Shown here: piece by piece, positions 39,641 to 49,044 of the stretch
Layout: each line of letters starts with the position of its first letter
Position numbering within the stretch: the first letter of the stretch is position 1
Assembly (NCBI GenBank): GCA_049323915.1
Contig: JBMOPC010000045.1
Span: 43,687-107,686 of the forward strand
DNA: 64,000 nt
Direction: 5' to 3'
DNA from: BRHc4a sp049323915
GTDB lineage: Bacteria; Bacillota; Desulfotomaculia; Desulfotomaculales; Desulfocucumaceae
The notes under the pieces: model-generated
The model's input: only the letters and a program-made list of their open reading frames with translations
Database searches by the model: none
Told to the model about the DNA's origin: nothing
Program-made: the position numbers and the translations under genes

Positions 39641-41119
39641 GTGAGGGTCGGCACCCTGCGGGATTGCGGAAATGAGGTGTCATTTGAGTTGAGCCTTGAC
39701 CACATGGCCGGTATTATGGCTCTGGCGGAGGGAACCGGCAGGGATTCCATAGAATACAATGTGGCGAGATTTGTACAGATTTTGCGGCATCTCGGGGTGC
39801 GGGTAAGCCTTTCGGAAACCATGGACGCCCTGGAGGCCCTGTCCAGGGTTGACATACTCCGGCGGGAGCATGTCAGGGGTGTGCTGAGAGCCTGCCTTGC
39901 CAAAGGCAGGAGGGAGGCCGGGGTGTTCGAACAGGCGTTTAATCTGTTTTTCACCACCCCCGAGGAAAAACTGAAGAGGCAAAAAATCCGCCGGCAGATG
40001 CTTGAAGAGAAAGAGCGGCTTATTTCCGAGGCCCGGCAGGAGCTGCTGGAAGCGGTGGAGGAGTGGCAGGGGGACCTGTCTGAAAAAATATTGCTGACCG
40101 AAAGCCAGCTGGAGACATTCTCCCTTCTTCCGGAGAAAGAGAAGGAGAGGATGAAGGAAATACTGGAGAAGATGAGGTCCAACCCTGTTAACAATCCGGG
40201 AGAGCTGATAAACAGGGTATTGCAGTCTTCGCTTAACTACTGGCGGTACCATATGCTGAAAAATCAGGCTGAAAAGGATAAAAATTGTCCTGTGCTGGAG
40301 GCCGGGCAGACCGGCGACGAGGAGCTGGACGAAGTAATACAGGCGGTGGCCGCCGATTTCCACCACAACCCAGGGGACCGTATACTGCACCAGGACATGG
40401 AGAGCCTGGAGGACGGCGATATTCCAAGGATGACCGCGCTCATAAGCCACATTTCATCACAGATAGCCCTGGGAATGAGCCGCCGTTATAAAAAGAGCTC
40501 CCGGGCGGTCTCGGTGGACATCAGGCGCACAGTAAGGAGAAATATTAGATACGGAGGCATACCGATAGATCTCAGGTATCGGTCCAGGCGAAAAAAAAGG
40601 CCCCGGTTTCTGATGATATGCGATGTTTCGGCTTCCATGGCCCGGCATGCCAGGTTTATTATTCAGTTTATTTACGGGTTAAGCAGCGCCCTTAGCGGAA
40701 TGGAGAGCTTTATATTTTCCGAGGACCTGGAAAGGGTAACACAATATTTTGGCCGGAAGAACCATTTTGCACGTATAATGACCGATTTAATCAATGACAG
40801 CAGGCAGTGGGGAAGATCCACCAATCTTCATGCGTCACTGAGGACATTCAACAGCCTTTACCGTAAAATGCTGACATCCGACACAATTGTATTTATTGTA
40901 AGCGACACCAAGACTCTGTCTCCCGGGGAAGCAGCCGGGCTTTTAGGGGGATTGAAGCTAAAATGCCGGGAAGTTATCTGGCTGAACACGCTTCCGGCAA
41001 GGGAGTGGGCAGGTCAGCCCCAGATAAGGCTGTTTAAAAGAATAGCTGATATGTATGAGTGCAATACGCTGTCACAGCTGGAAAAGGTAATGCGAAGGCA
41101 TGTTGCCGGCAAAATTTGA
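39641..41119 (+). CDS. VWA domain (CoxE-like) protein
   Basis: 492 residues. The N-terminal half is helical and charged (about 1-290). The C-terminal half is a von Willebrand A domain of the CoxE/YehP type, with the MIDAS-like FLMICDVSASMARH near residue 330 and IVFIVSDTKTLSPGEA near 425. It pairs with the MoxR ATPase three bases upstream in assembling or activating a metalloenzyme; the target is not identifiable here. The annotated GTG lacks a good ribosome site, and a start some codons downstream is possible. Confidence 0.9.
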   Translation: MRVGTLRDCGNEVSFELSLDHMAGIMALAEGTGRDSIEYNVARFVQILRHLGVRVSLSETMDALEALSRVDILRREHVRGVLRACLAKGRREAGVFEQAFNLFFTTPEEKLKRQKIRRQMLEEKERLISEARQELLEAVEEWQGDLSEKILLTESQLETFSLLPEKEKERMKEILEKMRSNPVNNPGELINRVLQSSLNYWRYHMLKNQAEKDKNCPVLEAGQTGDEELDEVIQAVAADFHHNPGDRILHQDMESLEDGDIPRMTALISHISSQIALGMSRRYKKSSRAVSVDIRRTVRRNIRYGGIPIDLRYRSRRKKRPRFLMICDVSASMARHARFIIQFIYGLSSALSGMESFIFSEDLERVTQYFGRKNHFARIMTDLINDSRQWGRSTNLHASLRTFNSLYRKMLTSDTIVFIVSDTKTLSPGEAAGLLGGLKLKCREVIWLNTLPAREWAGQPQIRLFKRIADMYECNTLSQLEKVMRRHVAGKI

Positions 41120-41207
41120 AGTTTCAGACTTTTAAGGCGAATACCTTACTGAAGTTGAGTGGTTTTGGGGGCAGGTCATTCCAGGTTCAGAGGAAAGGGT
41201 GGTATAA

Positions 41208-42944
41208 TTGGGGATTAAAAAAACTGCTGAAGATTATCTTATAGACGAACTTTCAGCCCTTCATTCCATTCACAACCTGGTTATGGGCATAGACCAGCAG
41301 GGCCGGATAATAATATTCAATTCTGCGGCCGAAAGACTGTTCGGCATCAAGGCCGAAAAAGTGATGGGCCGCTTCATAAACGATGTAATACCGGGGACCG
41401 GCCTGATGAAGGTGCTGAAAACGGGCAAATCCCACATAGGCAGGAAGTTTGTAGTGGGCAGCACACTCTACATGGTCAACAGGACTCCCATAATAAAAAA
41501 CAACAAAATAGTGGGGGCCATAGGGGTTTGCCAGGAGCTGACCGAGCTGCAACACCTCGCCGAGGAGCTGGAGGTGGTAAAGGAGCTTAAGGGCACACTG
41601 CAGACAATATTTGACAGCGCCCATGATGGTTACATGGCGGTGAACAACGACGGAGTCATCATAATGATAAACAAGGCCTTTGCCGAACTGCTGGAAATTC
41701 CCTCGCCCGATCAGGCCATGGGCAAGCATGTCAACGAGATAGTCCGGGAGCCAAAGCTGCGGGAGGTGCCCCGGACCGGCAAGCCTCACCACGGTGAGAT
41801 CGTCCGCATAAACGGCAGGGAAACAGTGGTGATGCGCTATCCCATTCGCAAGGACGGAATTGTAATAGGGTCGGTCTGCAAGGTTATTTTCAAGGATATC
41901 AGCCAGCTGGTCTCACTGGCCGAAAAAATAAACGCTCTGCACAAAGAGCTGGACTATTATAAAAATGAGCTTGAAAGGGTCCAGGGCGCTCGCTACAGCA
42001 TAGAAAACCTGATTGGCAGCAGCCCGGTCATGATCAGGCTGAAGGAAACGGTGAGAAGGGTGGCCCAGGGCCCGTCAACGGTGCTAATAAGGGGTGAGAG
42101 CGGGACCGGTAAGGAACTGGTGGCACATGCGCTGCATGCCGGATCACCCCGGAGGTTCAAGCAGTTTGTCAAGGTGAACTGCGCTGCGGTGCCCGAGAAC
42201 CTGCTGGAGTCAGAGCTTTTCGGATACCAGGAAGGGGCCTTCACCGGGGCCAGAAAGGGAGGCCAGGTCGGCAAATTCGAACAGGCCAACGGGGGCACCA
42301 TTTTCCTGGATGAAATAGGGGATATGCCCCTGGCCATGCAGTCAAAGCTTCTCAGGGTATTGCAGGAGAAGGAGATAGAGCGTCTGGGCGAGAACAGGCC
42401 CAGACAGGTGGACGTGAGGGTGGTGGCCGCTTCCAACAGGCCTCTGGAGGAACTGATTAACGAGGGGAGATTCCGTCAGGACCTTTATTACCGGCTGAAT
42501 GTGGTCTCAATAGCCATTCCTCCGCTGAGGGAAAGGATGGAGGACATAATTGAACTGTCCATGCATTTTATCAGCAAATTCAATATAGAATTCGGACTTA
42601 ACGTTCAGGACATGGAAAAGGATGTCTGGGACCTGTTCCACGGCTACAACTGGCCGGGCAATGTCAGGGAGCTGGAGAATATAATTGAAAGGGCATTCAA
42701 CATGGTTGACGGAGAGGCCATATTAATATCACACCTGCCGCAGTATATTCAAAAGCTGGGCAAGGGGCCGAGAAGGACACCGGTGGACAAAGGCCTGCCC
42801 GCCCTTTTGGATCAGGTGGAAAAGGAGGCCATAATAGAAACGCTGAATTCAACCGGAGGCAACAAAATGCAGGCCGCCAGGTCCCTGGGAATTTCGAGGG
42901 CGTGGCTGTATAAAAAAATGAAGCAATACGGCATTAATATGTAA
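41208..42944 (+). CDS. Sigma-54-dependent activator with two PAS domains
   Basis: 578 residues: PAS domain 1 (about 15-110), PAS domain 2 (about 130-235), a coiled stretch, the AAA+ domain with RGESGTGKELVAHALH, the sigma-54 contact loop GAFTGARKGG and FLDEIGDMP (about 265-500), and a Fis-type HTH at the end (NKMQAARSLGISRAWLYKKM). It senses an unidentified small ligand. The start is TTG at 41208 with GGAAAGGGTGG upstream. I see no -24/-12 promoter next to it, so its target is unknown. Confidence 0.94.
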   Translation: MGIKKTAEDYLIDELSALHSIHNLVMGIDQQGRIIIFNSAAERLFGIKAEKVMGRFINDVIPGTGLMKVLKTGKSHIGRKFVVGSTLYMVNRTPIIKNNKIVGAIGVCQELTELQHLAEELEVVKELKGTLQTIFDSAHDGYMAVNNDGVIIMINKAFAELLEIPSPDQAMGKHVNEIVREPKLREVPRTGKPHHGEIVRINGRETVVMRYPIRKDGIVIGSVCKVIFKDISQLVSLAEKINALHKELDYYKNELERVQGARYSIENLIGSSPVMIRLKETVRRVAQGPSTVLIRGESGTGKELVAHALHAGSPRRFKQFVKVNCAAVPENLLESELFGYQEGAFTGARKGGQVGKFEQANGGTIFLDEIGDMPLAMQSKLLRVLQEKEIERLGENRPRQVDVRVVAASNRPLEELINEGRFRQDLYYRLNVVSIAIPPLRERMEDIIELSMHFISKFNIEFGLNVQDMEKDVWDLFHGYNWPGNVRELENIIERAFNMVDGEAILISHLPQYIQKLGKGPRRTPVDKGLPALLDQVEKEAIIETLNSTGGNKMQAARSLGISRAWLYKKMKQYGINM

Positions 42945-43023
42945 CTATTTAAGGCTGCTAAAGGATTTAATGTCTGTTGGAAAGAATAGATAACAACACA
43001 TGATTTAAAGGCGGTTAGAAGTT

Positions 43024-43674
43024 GTGAGCGTGTTGCCTCTCAGGATGCGCCGGGTGGTAGTGAATCTGACCGGGCTTGAGGTGCCCATGTATGTTGTCGA
43101 AAATGTGGAAAATCTAATAACCGACCTTGCCGATGAAGACAGGGTGCCCCTATGGGCTGAGATATGGCCGGCGGCCAGGGGACTCTCAAGGTATATATGG
43201 GAAAACATGGACTTCTCCGGGCAAAAGGTGCTGGAGCTGGGATGCGGCCTGGGACTTGCGGGGATTGTCTGCGGGCTTAAGGGGGCCAGTGTAACATTTT
43301 CGGACTATCAGCCCGAGGCGCTGGAAATATCATGCAGGAACGCCGGCCTGAACGGTCTTTCCGGGGTCGGCGCATTTTTTGGCGACTGGAGAGATTTCAG
43401 TCTGGAGGAGGAATTCGACTGGATAGTGGGGTCCGACATACTGTATGACCCACGGTTCAATTCTTGCCTGGAGGGAATATTTCTGTCAAATTCCCGGCGC
43501 GGAAAAGGAATACTGGTTTCACACCCCGGAAGGAAGCCGGCGTTTGAGTTTGTCGAAAAATGGTGCGAGGAGACCGGCAGCCGGGAGGAACACACCGTAG
43601 TGCCGGTATATATGGCTGATCCTCATTTTCCCTATTATGAGATTCATGTGCACAAAATGGCAAAACCGGATTAG
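43024..43674 (+). CDS. Class I SAM-dependent methyltransferase (METTL21/ETFB-lysine type)
   Basis: 216 residues. It has motif I KVLELGCGLGLAGIVCGLKGA near residue 70, VPLWAEIWPAARGLSRYI ahead of it and WIVGSDILYDPRFNSCLEGIF near 138. This layout resembles the seven-beta-strand protein-lysine methyltransferases rather than RNA enzymes. The substrate is unknown. The start is GTG at 43024. It is followed by a tiny membrane protein and dnaE. Confidence 0.85.
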   Translation: MSVLPLRMRRVVVNLTGLEVPMYVVENVENLITDLADEDRVPLWAEIWPAARGLSRYIWENMDFSGQKVLELGCGLGLAGIVCGLKGASVTFSDYQPEALEISCRNAGLNGLSGVGAFFGDWRDFSLEEEFDWIVGSDILYDPRFNSCLEGIFLSNSRRGKGILVSHPGRKPAFEFVEKWCEETGSREEHTVVPVYMADPHFPYYEIHVHKMAKPD

Positions 43675-43687
43675 GGGTGAAGGCGCA

Positions 43688-43846
43688 GTGGGCAAACAGG
43701 TAGGTTTTATACAGGTGCTGGAACTGGCGGGAGTGATGGTGTCCATTGTGGCAGTACACGCCTGCCTCAAGAAAAAGGGGCATCTTGTCCTGGCCATACT
43801 TTCATCGCTGGCGGGGCTGGGAGCAATGATATATATTGTTAGCTGA
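43688..43846 (+). CDS. Small two-helix membrane protein
   Basis: 52 residues from GTG at 43688 (ribosome site GGGGTGAAGG). Two hydrophobic segments (FIQVLELAGVMVSIVAVHAC and HLVLAILSSLAGLGAMIYIVS) are joined by a basic loop. No family is recognised. It lies in the 178-base gap between the methyltransferase and dnaE, and its stop is 5 bases before the dnaE start. Confidence 0.55.
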   Translation: MGKQVGFIQVLELAGVMVSIVAVHACLKKKGHLVLAILSSLAGLGAMIYIVS

Positions 43847-43851
43847 AGAGG

Positions 43852-46800
43852 TTGGTTGATTTGTCCTTTGTACATCTTCATGTTCATTCGGAATACAGTC
43901 TGCTGGATGGGGCCGCCCACACGAAAAAGGCCGTAAAAAAAGCCGTCCAGCTTGGCATGCCTGCCCTGGCCATGACCGATCACGGGGTTATGTTCGGGGC
44001 GGTGGATTTTTTCAAGGCCTGCAAAAAGGAAGGAATAAAGCCGGTACTGGGGTGCGAGGTCTACGTGGCACCCAGGACAATGGCCGACAGGACTCCCAGG
44101 GTTGACGACAGCCCTTACCACCTGGTCCTTCTGGCTGAAAACGCCGAAGGCTATAAAAACCTGCTAAAACTTGTTTCAATGGGCTTTACCGACGGCTTTT
44201 ACTATAAGCCCAGGGTGGACAAAAAAGCGCTTGCGGCGCACAGCAGGGGGCTTATCGCCCTTTCAGGGTGTATTGCCGGAGAAGTGGCCGCCAAGGTGCT
44301 GGCAGAAAAGACCGAAGACGCGGTTAACGCTGCCGGCCAGTACCGTGAGATATTCGGGAGCGGAAACTTTTACCTGGAGCTGCAGGACCACGGATTTGAA
44401 GAACAGAGGATTGCAAACCGGGAATTGCTGAATATAAGCACCCGGACCGGAATACCTCTGGTGGTTACAAACGATGTGCACTATGTCGACAGAATTCACG
44501 CCGAAATGCAGGATGTGCTGCTCTGTATTCAAACCGGCAAAACCGTGGACGACCCTGACAGGATGAAATTTCAGTCACAGGAGCTGTACTTGAAAAGCAG
44601 GGAGGAAATGCATCTTCTTTTTGGGGAGATCCCCGGGGCCATGGACATTACCATGACCATAGCCGACCGCTGCAACGTGGACATTTCCTTTGGTGCGCTT
44701 CACCTGCCGCCCTACGAAGTGCCCAGGGGCCATACGGTGGACACCTACCTGGAAAAGCTGTGCGTTGAAGGGGTAAGGTGGCGGTACGGCGATCCGGATG
44801 AAACGGTTGTAAAAAGGCTCGACTTTGAGCTGAAGGTAATAAAGCAGATGGGCTACTCGGGGTATTTCCTGATAGTCTGGGACATGATAGACTACGCCAG
44901 GCAGAACAAAATACCGGTGGGCCCCGGGCGGGGGTCCGCGGCCGGGAGCCTGGTGGCCTATGCCCTTGGCATAACCGATATTGACCCCCTCAGATACGGG
45001 CTCCTTTTTGAAAGATTTTTGAATCCGGAAAGGGTGTCCATGCCGGATATAGACATGGACTTCTGCTACGAGAGAAGGGGAGAAGTCATAAACTACGTGG
45101 TCCGCAAATACGGGGCCGACCGGGTGGCACAGATAGCCACATTCGGCACCATGGCCGCCAGGGCGGCCATAAGGGATGTGGGCAGGACGCTTAGCATGCC
45201 TTACAGCGAGGTGGACAGGGTTGCCAAGCTTGTGCCCGCGGAGTTGCACATAACCATAGAAAAGGCGCTTAATGACTCGGCAGACCTGAAGGATTTGTAC
45301 GAAAGCAACAGGCAGATAAAAAAACTGATAGACATGGCCGGGCTGCTTGAGGGAATGCCCAGGCACGCTTCCACACACGCTGCCGGTCTGGTCATCACCA
45401 AGGACCCCCTGACACACTACCTGCCACTGTACAAGGCTTCGGACGGACCCCTCACCACCCAGTTCGCCAAAGACCAGGTGGAAGAGCTGGGACTTCTCAA
45501 GATGGACCTTCTGGGGCTGCGCACCCTGACGGTGATAGCCGACGCGGTCAGGATGATTGAGGAAAACAGGGGAATAACCATTGACATGGGTAGAATTCCT
45601 CTGGATAATGAAAAAACTTACGATCTTCTGGGCAGGGGCGAGGGGACCGGTGTATTCCAGCTGGAGAGCAGCGGCATGAGGGCCATACTGAAAGAGCTGA
45701 AGCCCGGGGTTTTCGAGGACATTGTGGCGCTGGTGGCATTATACCGCCCCGGCCCGCTGGGCAGCGGCATGGTCAACGACTTTATCCTCAGCAAGCACGG
45801 GCAGCGTAAAATAACTTACCTCCACCCCATACTGGAGCCAATATTGAAGGATACCTACGGTGTCATTCTGTACCAGGAGCAGGTAATGCGGATAGCCTCG
45901 GACATGGCCGGCTTCACACTGGGAGAGGCCGACATGCTGAGACGGGCCATGGGCAAAAAAAAGCCTGAGATAATTGCCGGCCTAAGGGCACAGTTTGTTG
46001 AAGGAGCGGTGAAAAACAGCGTTGACGCCGAAATAGCCGGGCAGATTTTCGATCTGATGGAGTATTTCGCAGGCTACGGCTTCAACAAGAGCCACTCGGC
46101 CGCATACGCCATGGTGTCATACCAGACTGCGTACATTAAGGCCAACTACCCTGTTGAGTTTATGACGGCCCTGCTGACATCGGTAAAGGACAACACCGAC
46201 AAAGTTGTTGTTTATATAGAAGAGTGCAGGCGGCTGGGAATAGAGGTGCTGCCTCCTGATGTAAACCAGAGCCGTGAGACCTTTTCGGTGGAAGGAGACA
46301 AAATAAGATTCGGGCTGGCCGCCATCAAAAATGTGGGTCTGGCGGCGGTGGAGGCCATCATTCATTCAAGGAGGGAAGACGGCCGTTTTTGCAACTTCGC
46401 CGATTTCTGCAGCCGTCTGGACACCAGGGTGGTCAACCGGAGGGTTGTGGAAAATCTGATCAAGGCAGGCGCCATGGACTCACTGGGGCACCGGAGGGCG
46501 CAGGTAATGGCGGCGGTGGATGCAGGTCTCAATCTGGCCCAGCACACGCAGAAGGAGAGGTCCAACGGACAGCTGTCGCTGCTTGATTTCTGGGGGGACG
46601 AGGTCAAGCATACCATCAGCCTTAATATGCCGGAGGTGGAGGAGTACTCCCGGTCGGAGCTGCTGGCCTTTGAGAAGGAGGCCATAGGATTTTTCTTAAG
46701 CGGCCACCCTCTGATGGATTACAGGCAGTCGCTGCAGGACCAGGCCTCCGGGACCCTGGCGGAAATAAAGGAACTGACAGGTGAAACAATGGTAACCTGC

Positions 46801-47268
46801 GGCGGAATGCTGACTTCGGTTAAAAGAATAAACACCAAAAAAGGCGACCCCATGGCCTTTGCAAATCTGGAGGACCTTACCGGGAGCCTGGAAGTGGTCT
46901 TTTTCCCGAAGGTGTACCGGGAATATCAAAAAATGATACAAAACGACGCTGTGGTTATGGTAAGGGGGAAGGCCAATCCGTCCGGCGATGAAGTTAAAAT
47001 ACAGGCCGAAGAGGTGCAGCCTCTTATAAAAAAAGTCTGCGGAGACGTGTACCTGAGGCTGGATGGCGCAGTGCCCGAAACTCTGGACAACATAAAGATT
47101 ATACTGCGGTCTTACCCGGGTGAATCGAGGGTCTTCCTGTATTTTGAGAAGGAAAAGAGGTTAAGGCAGATTTCAAAAGAAAACTGGGTGGATATATCTG
47201 GCCCGGCGCTGGGAGAGCTGAGAAAGCTCCTGGGCAGCCACAACGTAAAGGTAAAGGAACAGCAATGA
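43852..47268 (+). CDS. dnaE: DNA polymerase III alpha subunit
   Basis: 1138 residues. It has an N-terminal PHP domain (FVHLHVHSEYSLLDGAAH, MTDHGVMFG), a catalytic palm with GPGRGSAAGSLVAYALGIT and the Asp triad in PDIDMDFCYERR, a fingers region with FGFNKSHSAAYA-type sequence (GYGFNKSHSAAYAMVSYQTAY), a tandem HhH and a C-terminal OB fold (about 990-1070). It lacks a proofreading exonuclease, so it is DnaE-type, not PolC. The start is TTG at 43852 (AGAGG upstream); a TTG at 43861 is an alternative. Confidence 0.97.
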   Translation: MVDLSFVHLHVHSEYSLLDGAAHTKKAVKKAVQLGMPALAMTDHGVMFGAVDFFKACKKEGIKPVLGCEVYVAPRTMADRTPRVDDSPYHLVLLAENAEGYKNLLKLVSMGFTDGFYYKPRVDKKALAAHSRGLIALSGCIAGEVAAKVLAEKTEDAVNAAGQYREIFGSGNFYLELQDHGFEEQRIANRELLNISTRTGIPLVVTNDVHYVDRIHAEMQDVLLCIQTGKTVDDPDRMKFQSQELYLKSREEMHLLFGEIPGAMDITMTIADRCNVDISFGALHLPPYEVPRGHTVDTYLEKLCVEGVRWRYGDPDETVVKRLDFELKVIKQMGYSGYFLIVWDMIDYARQNKIPVGPGRGSAAGSLVAYALGITDIDPLRYGLLFERFLNPERVSMPDIDMDFCYERRGEVINYVVRKYGADRVAQIATFGTMAARAAIRDVGRTLSMPYSEVDRVAKLVPAELHITIEKALNDSADLKDLYESNRQIKKLIDMAGLLEGMPRHASTHAAGLVITKDPLTHYLPLYKASDGPLTTQFAKDQVEELGLLKMDLLGLRTLTVIADAVRMIEENRGITIDMGRIPLDNEKTYDLLGRGEGTGVFQLESSGMRAILKELKPGVFEDIVALVALYRPGPLGSGMVNDFILSKHGQRKITYLHPILEPILKDTYGVILYQEQVMRIASDMAGFTLGEADMLRRAMGKKKPEIIAGLRAQFVEGAVKNSVDAEIAGQIFDLMEYFAGYGFNKSHSAAYAMVSYQTAYIKANYPVEFMTALLTSVKDNTDKVVVYIEECRRLGIEVLPPDVNQSRETFSVEGDKIRFGLAAIKNVGLAAVEAIIHSRREDGRFCNFADFCSRLDTRVVNRRVVENLIKAGAMDSLGHRRAQVMAAVDAGLNLAQHTQKERSNGQLSLLDFWGDEVKHTISLNMPEVEEYSRSELLAFEKEAIGFFLSGHPLMDYRQSLQDQASGTLAEIKELTGETMVTCGGMLTSVKRINTKKGDPMAFANLEDLTGSLEVVFFPKVYREYQKMIQNDAVVMVRGKANPSGDEVKIQAEEVQPLIKKVCGDVYLRLDGAVPETLDNIKIILRSYPGESRVFLYFEKEKRLRQISKENWVDISGPALGELRKLLGSHNVKVKEQQ

Positions 47269-47290
47269 GGCCGCGCACTACCTGTAATTC

Positions 47291-47319
47291 TTGCAAACAC
47301 CGGATTGCTGTGCTATTAT
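47291..47319 (+). promoter_or_regulatory. Sigma-A-type promoter of mtrB
   Basis: TTGCAA (47291-47296) and TATTAT (47314-47319) have a 17-base spacer, about 40 bases ahead of the mtrB ATG. Confidence 0.65.
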
Positions 47320-47357
47320 TTTCGGTAGGAAACCCGGATAAAGAGAGGTAAAGTCAT

Positions 47358-47591
47358 ATGTCCGACAAGGAACAGTTTATTACCGGAGACTATATCGTAG
47401 TTAAAGCGCTGGACAACGGAGTTACGATTATAGGCCTCACCAGGGGAAAAGACACAAAGTTTCATCATTCTGAAAAACTTGATAAGGGCGAGATTATGGT
47501 TGCACAGTTTACCGAGCATACCTCAGCCATAAAAATAAGAGGCAAGGTTGAGCTGCTGACCAAAAACGGCAGGATAAGGTCTGATGAATAA
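47358..47591 (+). CDS. mtrB: Trp RNA-binding attenuation protein (TRAP)
   Basis: 77 residues. TRAP forms an 11-mer ring that binds tryptophan and wraps RNA carrying repeated GAG/UAG triplets, controlling trp genes. The core IIGLTRGKDTKFHHSEKLDKGE and VAQFTEHTSAIKIRGKVELL is almost the Bacillus protein, including the Lys-Lys-Arg RNA contact set (Lys in EKLDKG, and Lys and Arg in AIKIRG). It is transcribed alone from its own promoter and followed by a terminator. No trp gene lies in the window. Confidence 0.95.
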   Translation: MSDKEQFITGDYIVVKALDNGVTIIGLTRGKDTKFHHSEKLDKGEIMVAQFTEHTSAIKIRGKVELLTKNGRIRSDE

Positions 47592-47597
47592 CAAAAA

Positions 47598-47631
47598 ATC
47601 CGGAGATCTTTTGGGGTCTGCGGATATTTTT
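47598..47631 (+). terminator. Terminator after mtrB
   Basis: ATCCG pairs with CGGAT, with an inner AGATC/GGTCT helix, followed by ATTTTTCT. Confidence 0.65.
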
Positions 47632-47714
47632 CTGTATTTCCGAAAGGAATACCCGCATAAAGAGTAGAAAAGACTAAATCGTGTTCGTAACTGCTCGGGA
47701 GGGGGAATACTGGC

Positions 47715-47945
47715 GTGTGGACCGTGGTGTATATCGCTCCTCACATGAAGGAAGCTGAAGGAATCAAAGTCATGCTGTCAGGCGAGGGTTTTCTGGTCAA
47801 ACTGAAATCGGTCGGCCTGTCCCAGGTAAATGAAAACGGGCCGGTTGAGGTTCTGGTTCCGGAATCCGAGGCCGAGGAAGCTACGGAAATTATGGCTTTG
47901 TATAAGCTCTCCGGCAGACAGGGGTATATCTCGAATCCCGGTTAA
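47715..47945 (+). CDS. Small DUF2007-like signalling protein
   Basis: 76 residues with a ferredoxin-like alpha/beta pattern: WTVVYIAPHMKEAEGIKVMLSGEGFLVKL and GPVEVLVPESEAEEATEIM. Such proteins are frequent before pfkA in Desulfotomaculum-type genomes and are sometimes mislabelled glutamate decarboxylase (recalled). The real function is unknown. The GTG start has GGGAGGGGG upstream. pfkA follows 74 bases later. Confidence 0.7.
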   Translation: MWTVVYIAPHMKEAEGIKVMLSGEGFLVKLKSVGLSQVNENGPVEVLVPESEAEEATEIMALYKLSGRQGYISNPG

Positions 47946-48019
47946 AATGCAATCTAATCAGCCGCGCTTTTATTGCGCATACTACACCCATGTCATTGCT
48001 AAACCAGGGAGGGTGGACA

Positions 48020-48982
48020 GTGCAGAGAATAGGAGTGCTTACCAGCGGTGGTGATTCTTCCGGTATGAACGCCGCCATAAGGGCGGTGGTCCGCAAGGCT
48101 ATATATCACGGCATGGAAGTCATAGGCATAAAACACGGATTTGCCGGCTTTATAGATGCAGAAATGGGACCCATGAACCTCGGGTCGGTGGCCGATACTA
48201 TCCACAGGGGCGGTACCATCCTGCAGACCGCAAGATCTGATGAATTCAGGATGCCCGGGGGAAGGTCCAAGGCATACAAGAACGTTAAAAGATTCGGCCT
48301 CCAGGGACTGGTTGTGATTGGCGGAGACGGGTCATTCAGGGGAGGTCTTGAATTTTACCGGGAATACAAAATCCCGGTAGTTTGCGTTCCGGGAACCATT
48401 GACAATGACATACCGGGAACTGATTTTTCCATAGGATTCGATACTGCGGTAAACAATGTGGTGGATGCCATAAACAAGATCAGGGATACCGCCACATCCC
48501 ACGAGAGAACATTTATAATAGAAGTGATGGGAAGGGAGTCCGGCTATATAGCGCTTGCCGCCGGGCTAGCCGGAGGGGCCGAGACAATAGTGGTTCCTGA
48601 GCGCCCGGTAAACGTTGATGAGATATGTGACAAACTGTTCCGGGGCTACAAGAGGGGTAAGCTGCACAGCATTATTATAGTGGCCGAGGGGGCGGCCAGC
48701 GGACTTGAAATGGGCCGGCAGATAAAGGATAAAACAGGATTTGACACCAAGGTTACCATTCTGGGACACCTGCAGAGAGGCGGAACACCCACCGCCTACG
48801 ACCGGATACTGGCCAGCAGGCTGGGGGCAAAGGCGGTGGAGCTGCTGATGAACGGTGAAACCTGCAAGATGGTTGGAATAGTTTCCGGCGAGGTTGTGGC
48901 TCATGACCTGGAAAAAGTGATTGATGGAAAGAAAAATATTGATACTGATATATACGATCTGGCTGCCATACTCTCTATCTGA
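48020..48982 (+). CDS. pfkA: 6-phosphofructokinase
   Basis: 320 residues, the usual bacterial PfkA length. GVLTSGGDSSGMNAAIRAVVR binds ATP; the catalytic PGTIDNDIPGTDFSIGFDTA and EVMGRESGYIALAAGLAGGAE are canonical. The Gly-Asp-Gly-Ser (GGDGSFRGG) identifies the ATP-dependent form. The start is GTG at 48020 with AGGGAGG eight bases upstream; the frame is open for ten more codons but that part has no ribosome site. It is upstream of pyk in a glycolytic pair. Confidence 0.95.
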   Translation: MQRIGVLTSGGDSSGMNAAIRAVVRKAIYHGMEVIGIKHGFAGFIDAEMGPMNLGSVADTIHRGGTILQTARSDEFRMPGGRSKAYKNVKRFGLQGLVVIGGDGSFRGGLEFYREYKIPVVCVPGTIDNDIPGTDFSIGFDTAVNNVVDAINKIRDTATSHERTFIIEVMGRESGYIALAAGLAGGAETIVVPERPVNVDEICDKLFRGYKRGKLHSIIIVAEGAASGLEMGRQIKDKTGFDTKVTILGHLQRGGTPTAYDRILASRLGAKAVELLMNGETCKMVGIVSGEVVAHDLEKVIDGKKNIDTDIYDLAAILSI

Positions 48983-49044
48983 TGCTGGAGGCACTTCATT
49001 ATCTCCCCGGAAATGCTGCCTATAATATGCGCGGAGGTTATCCT

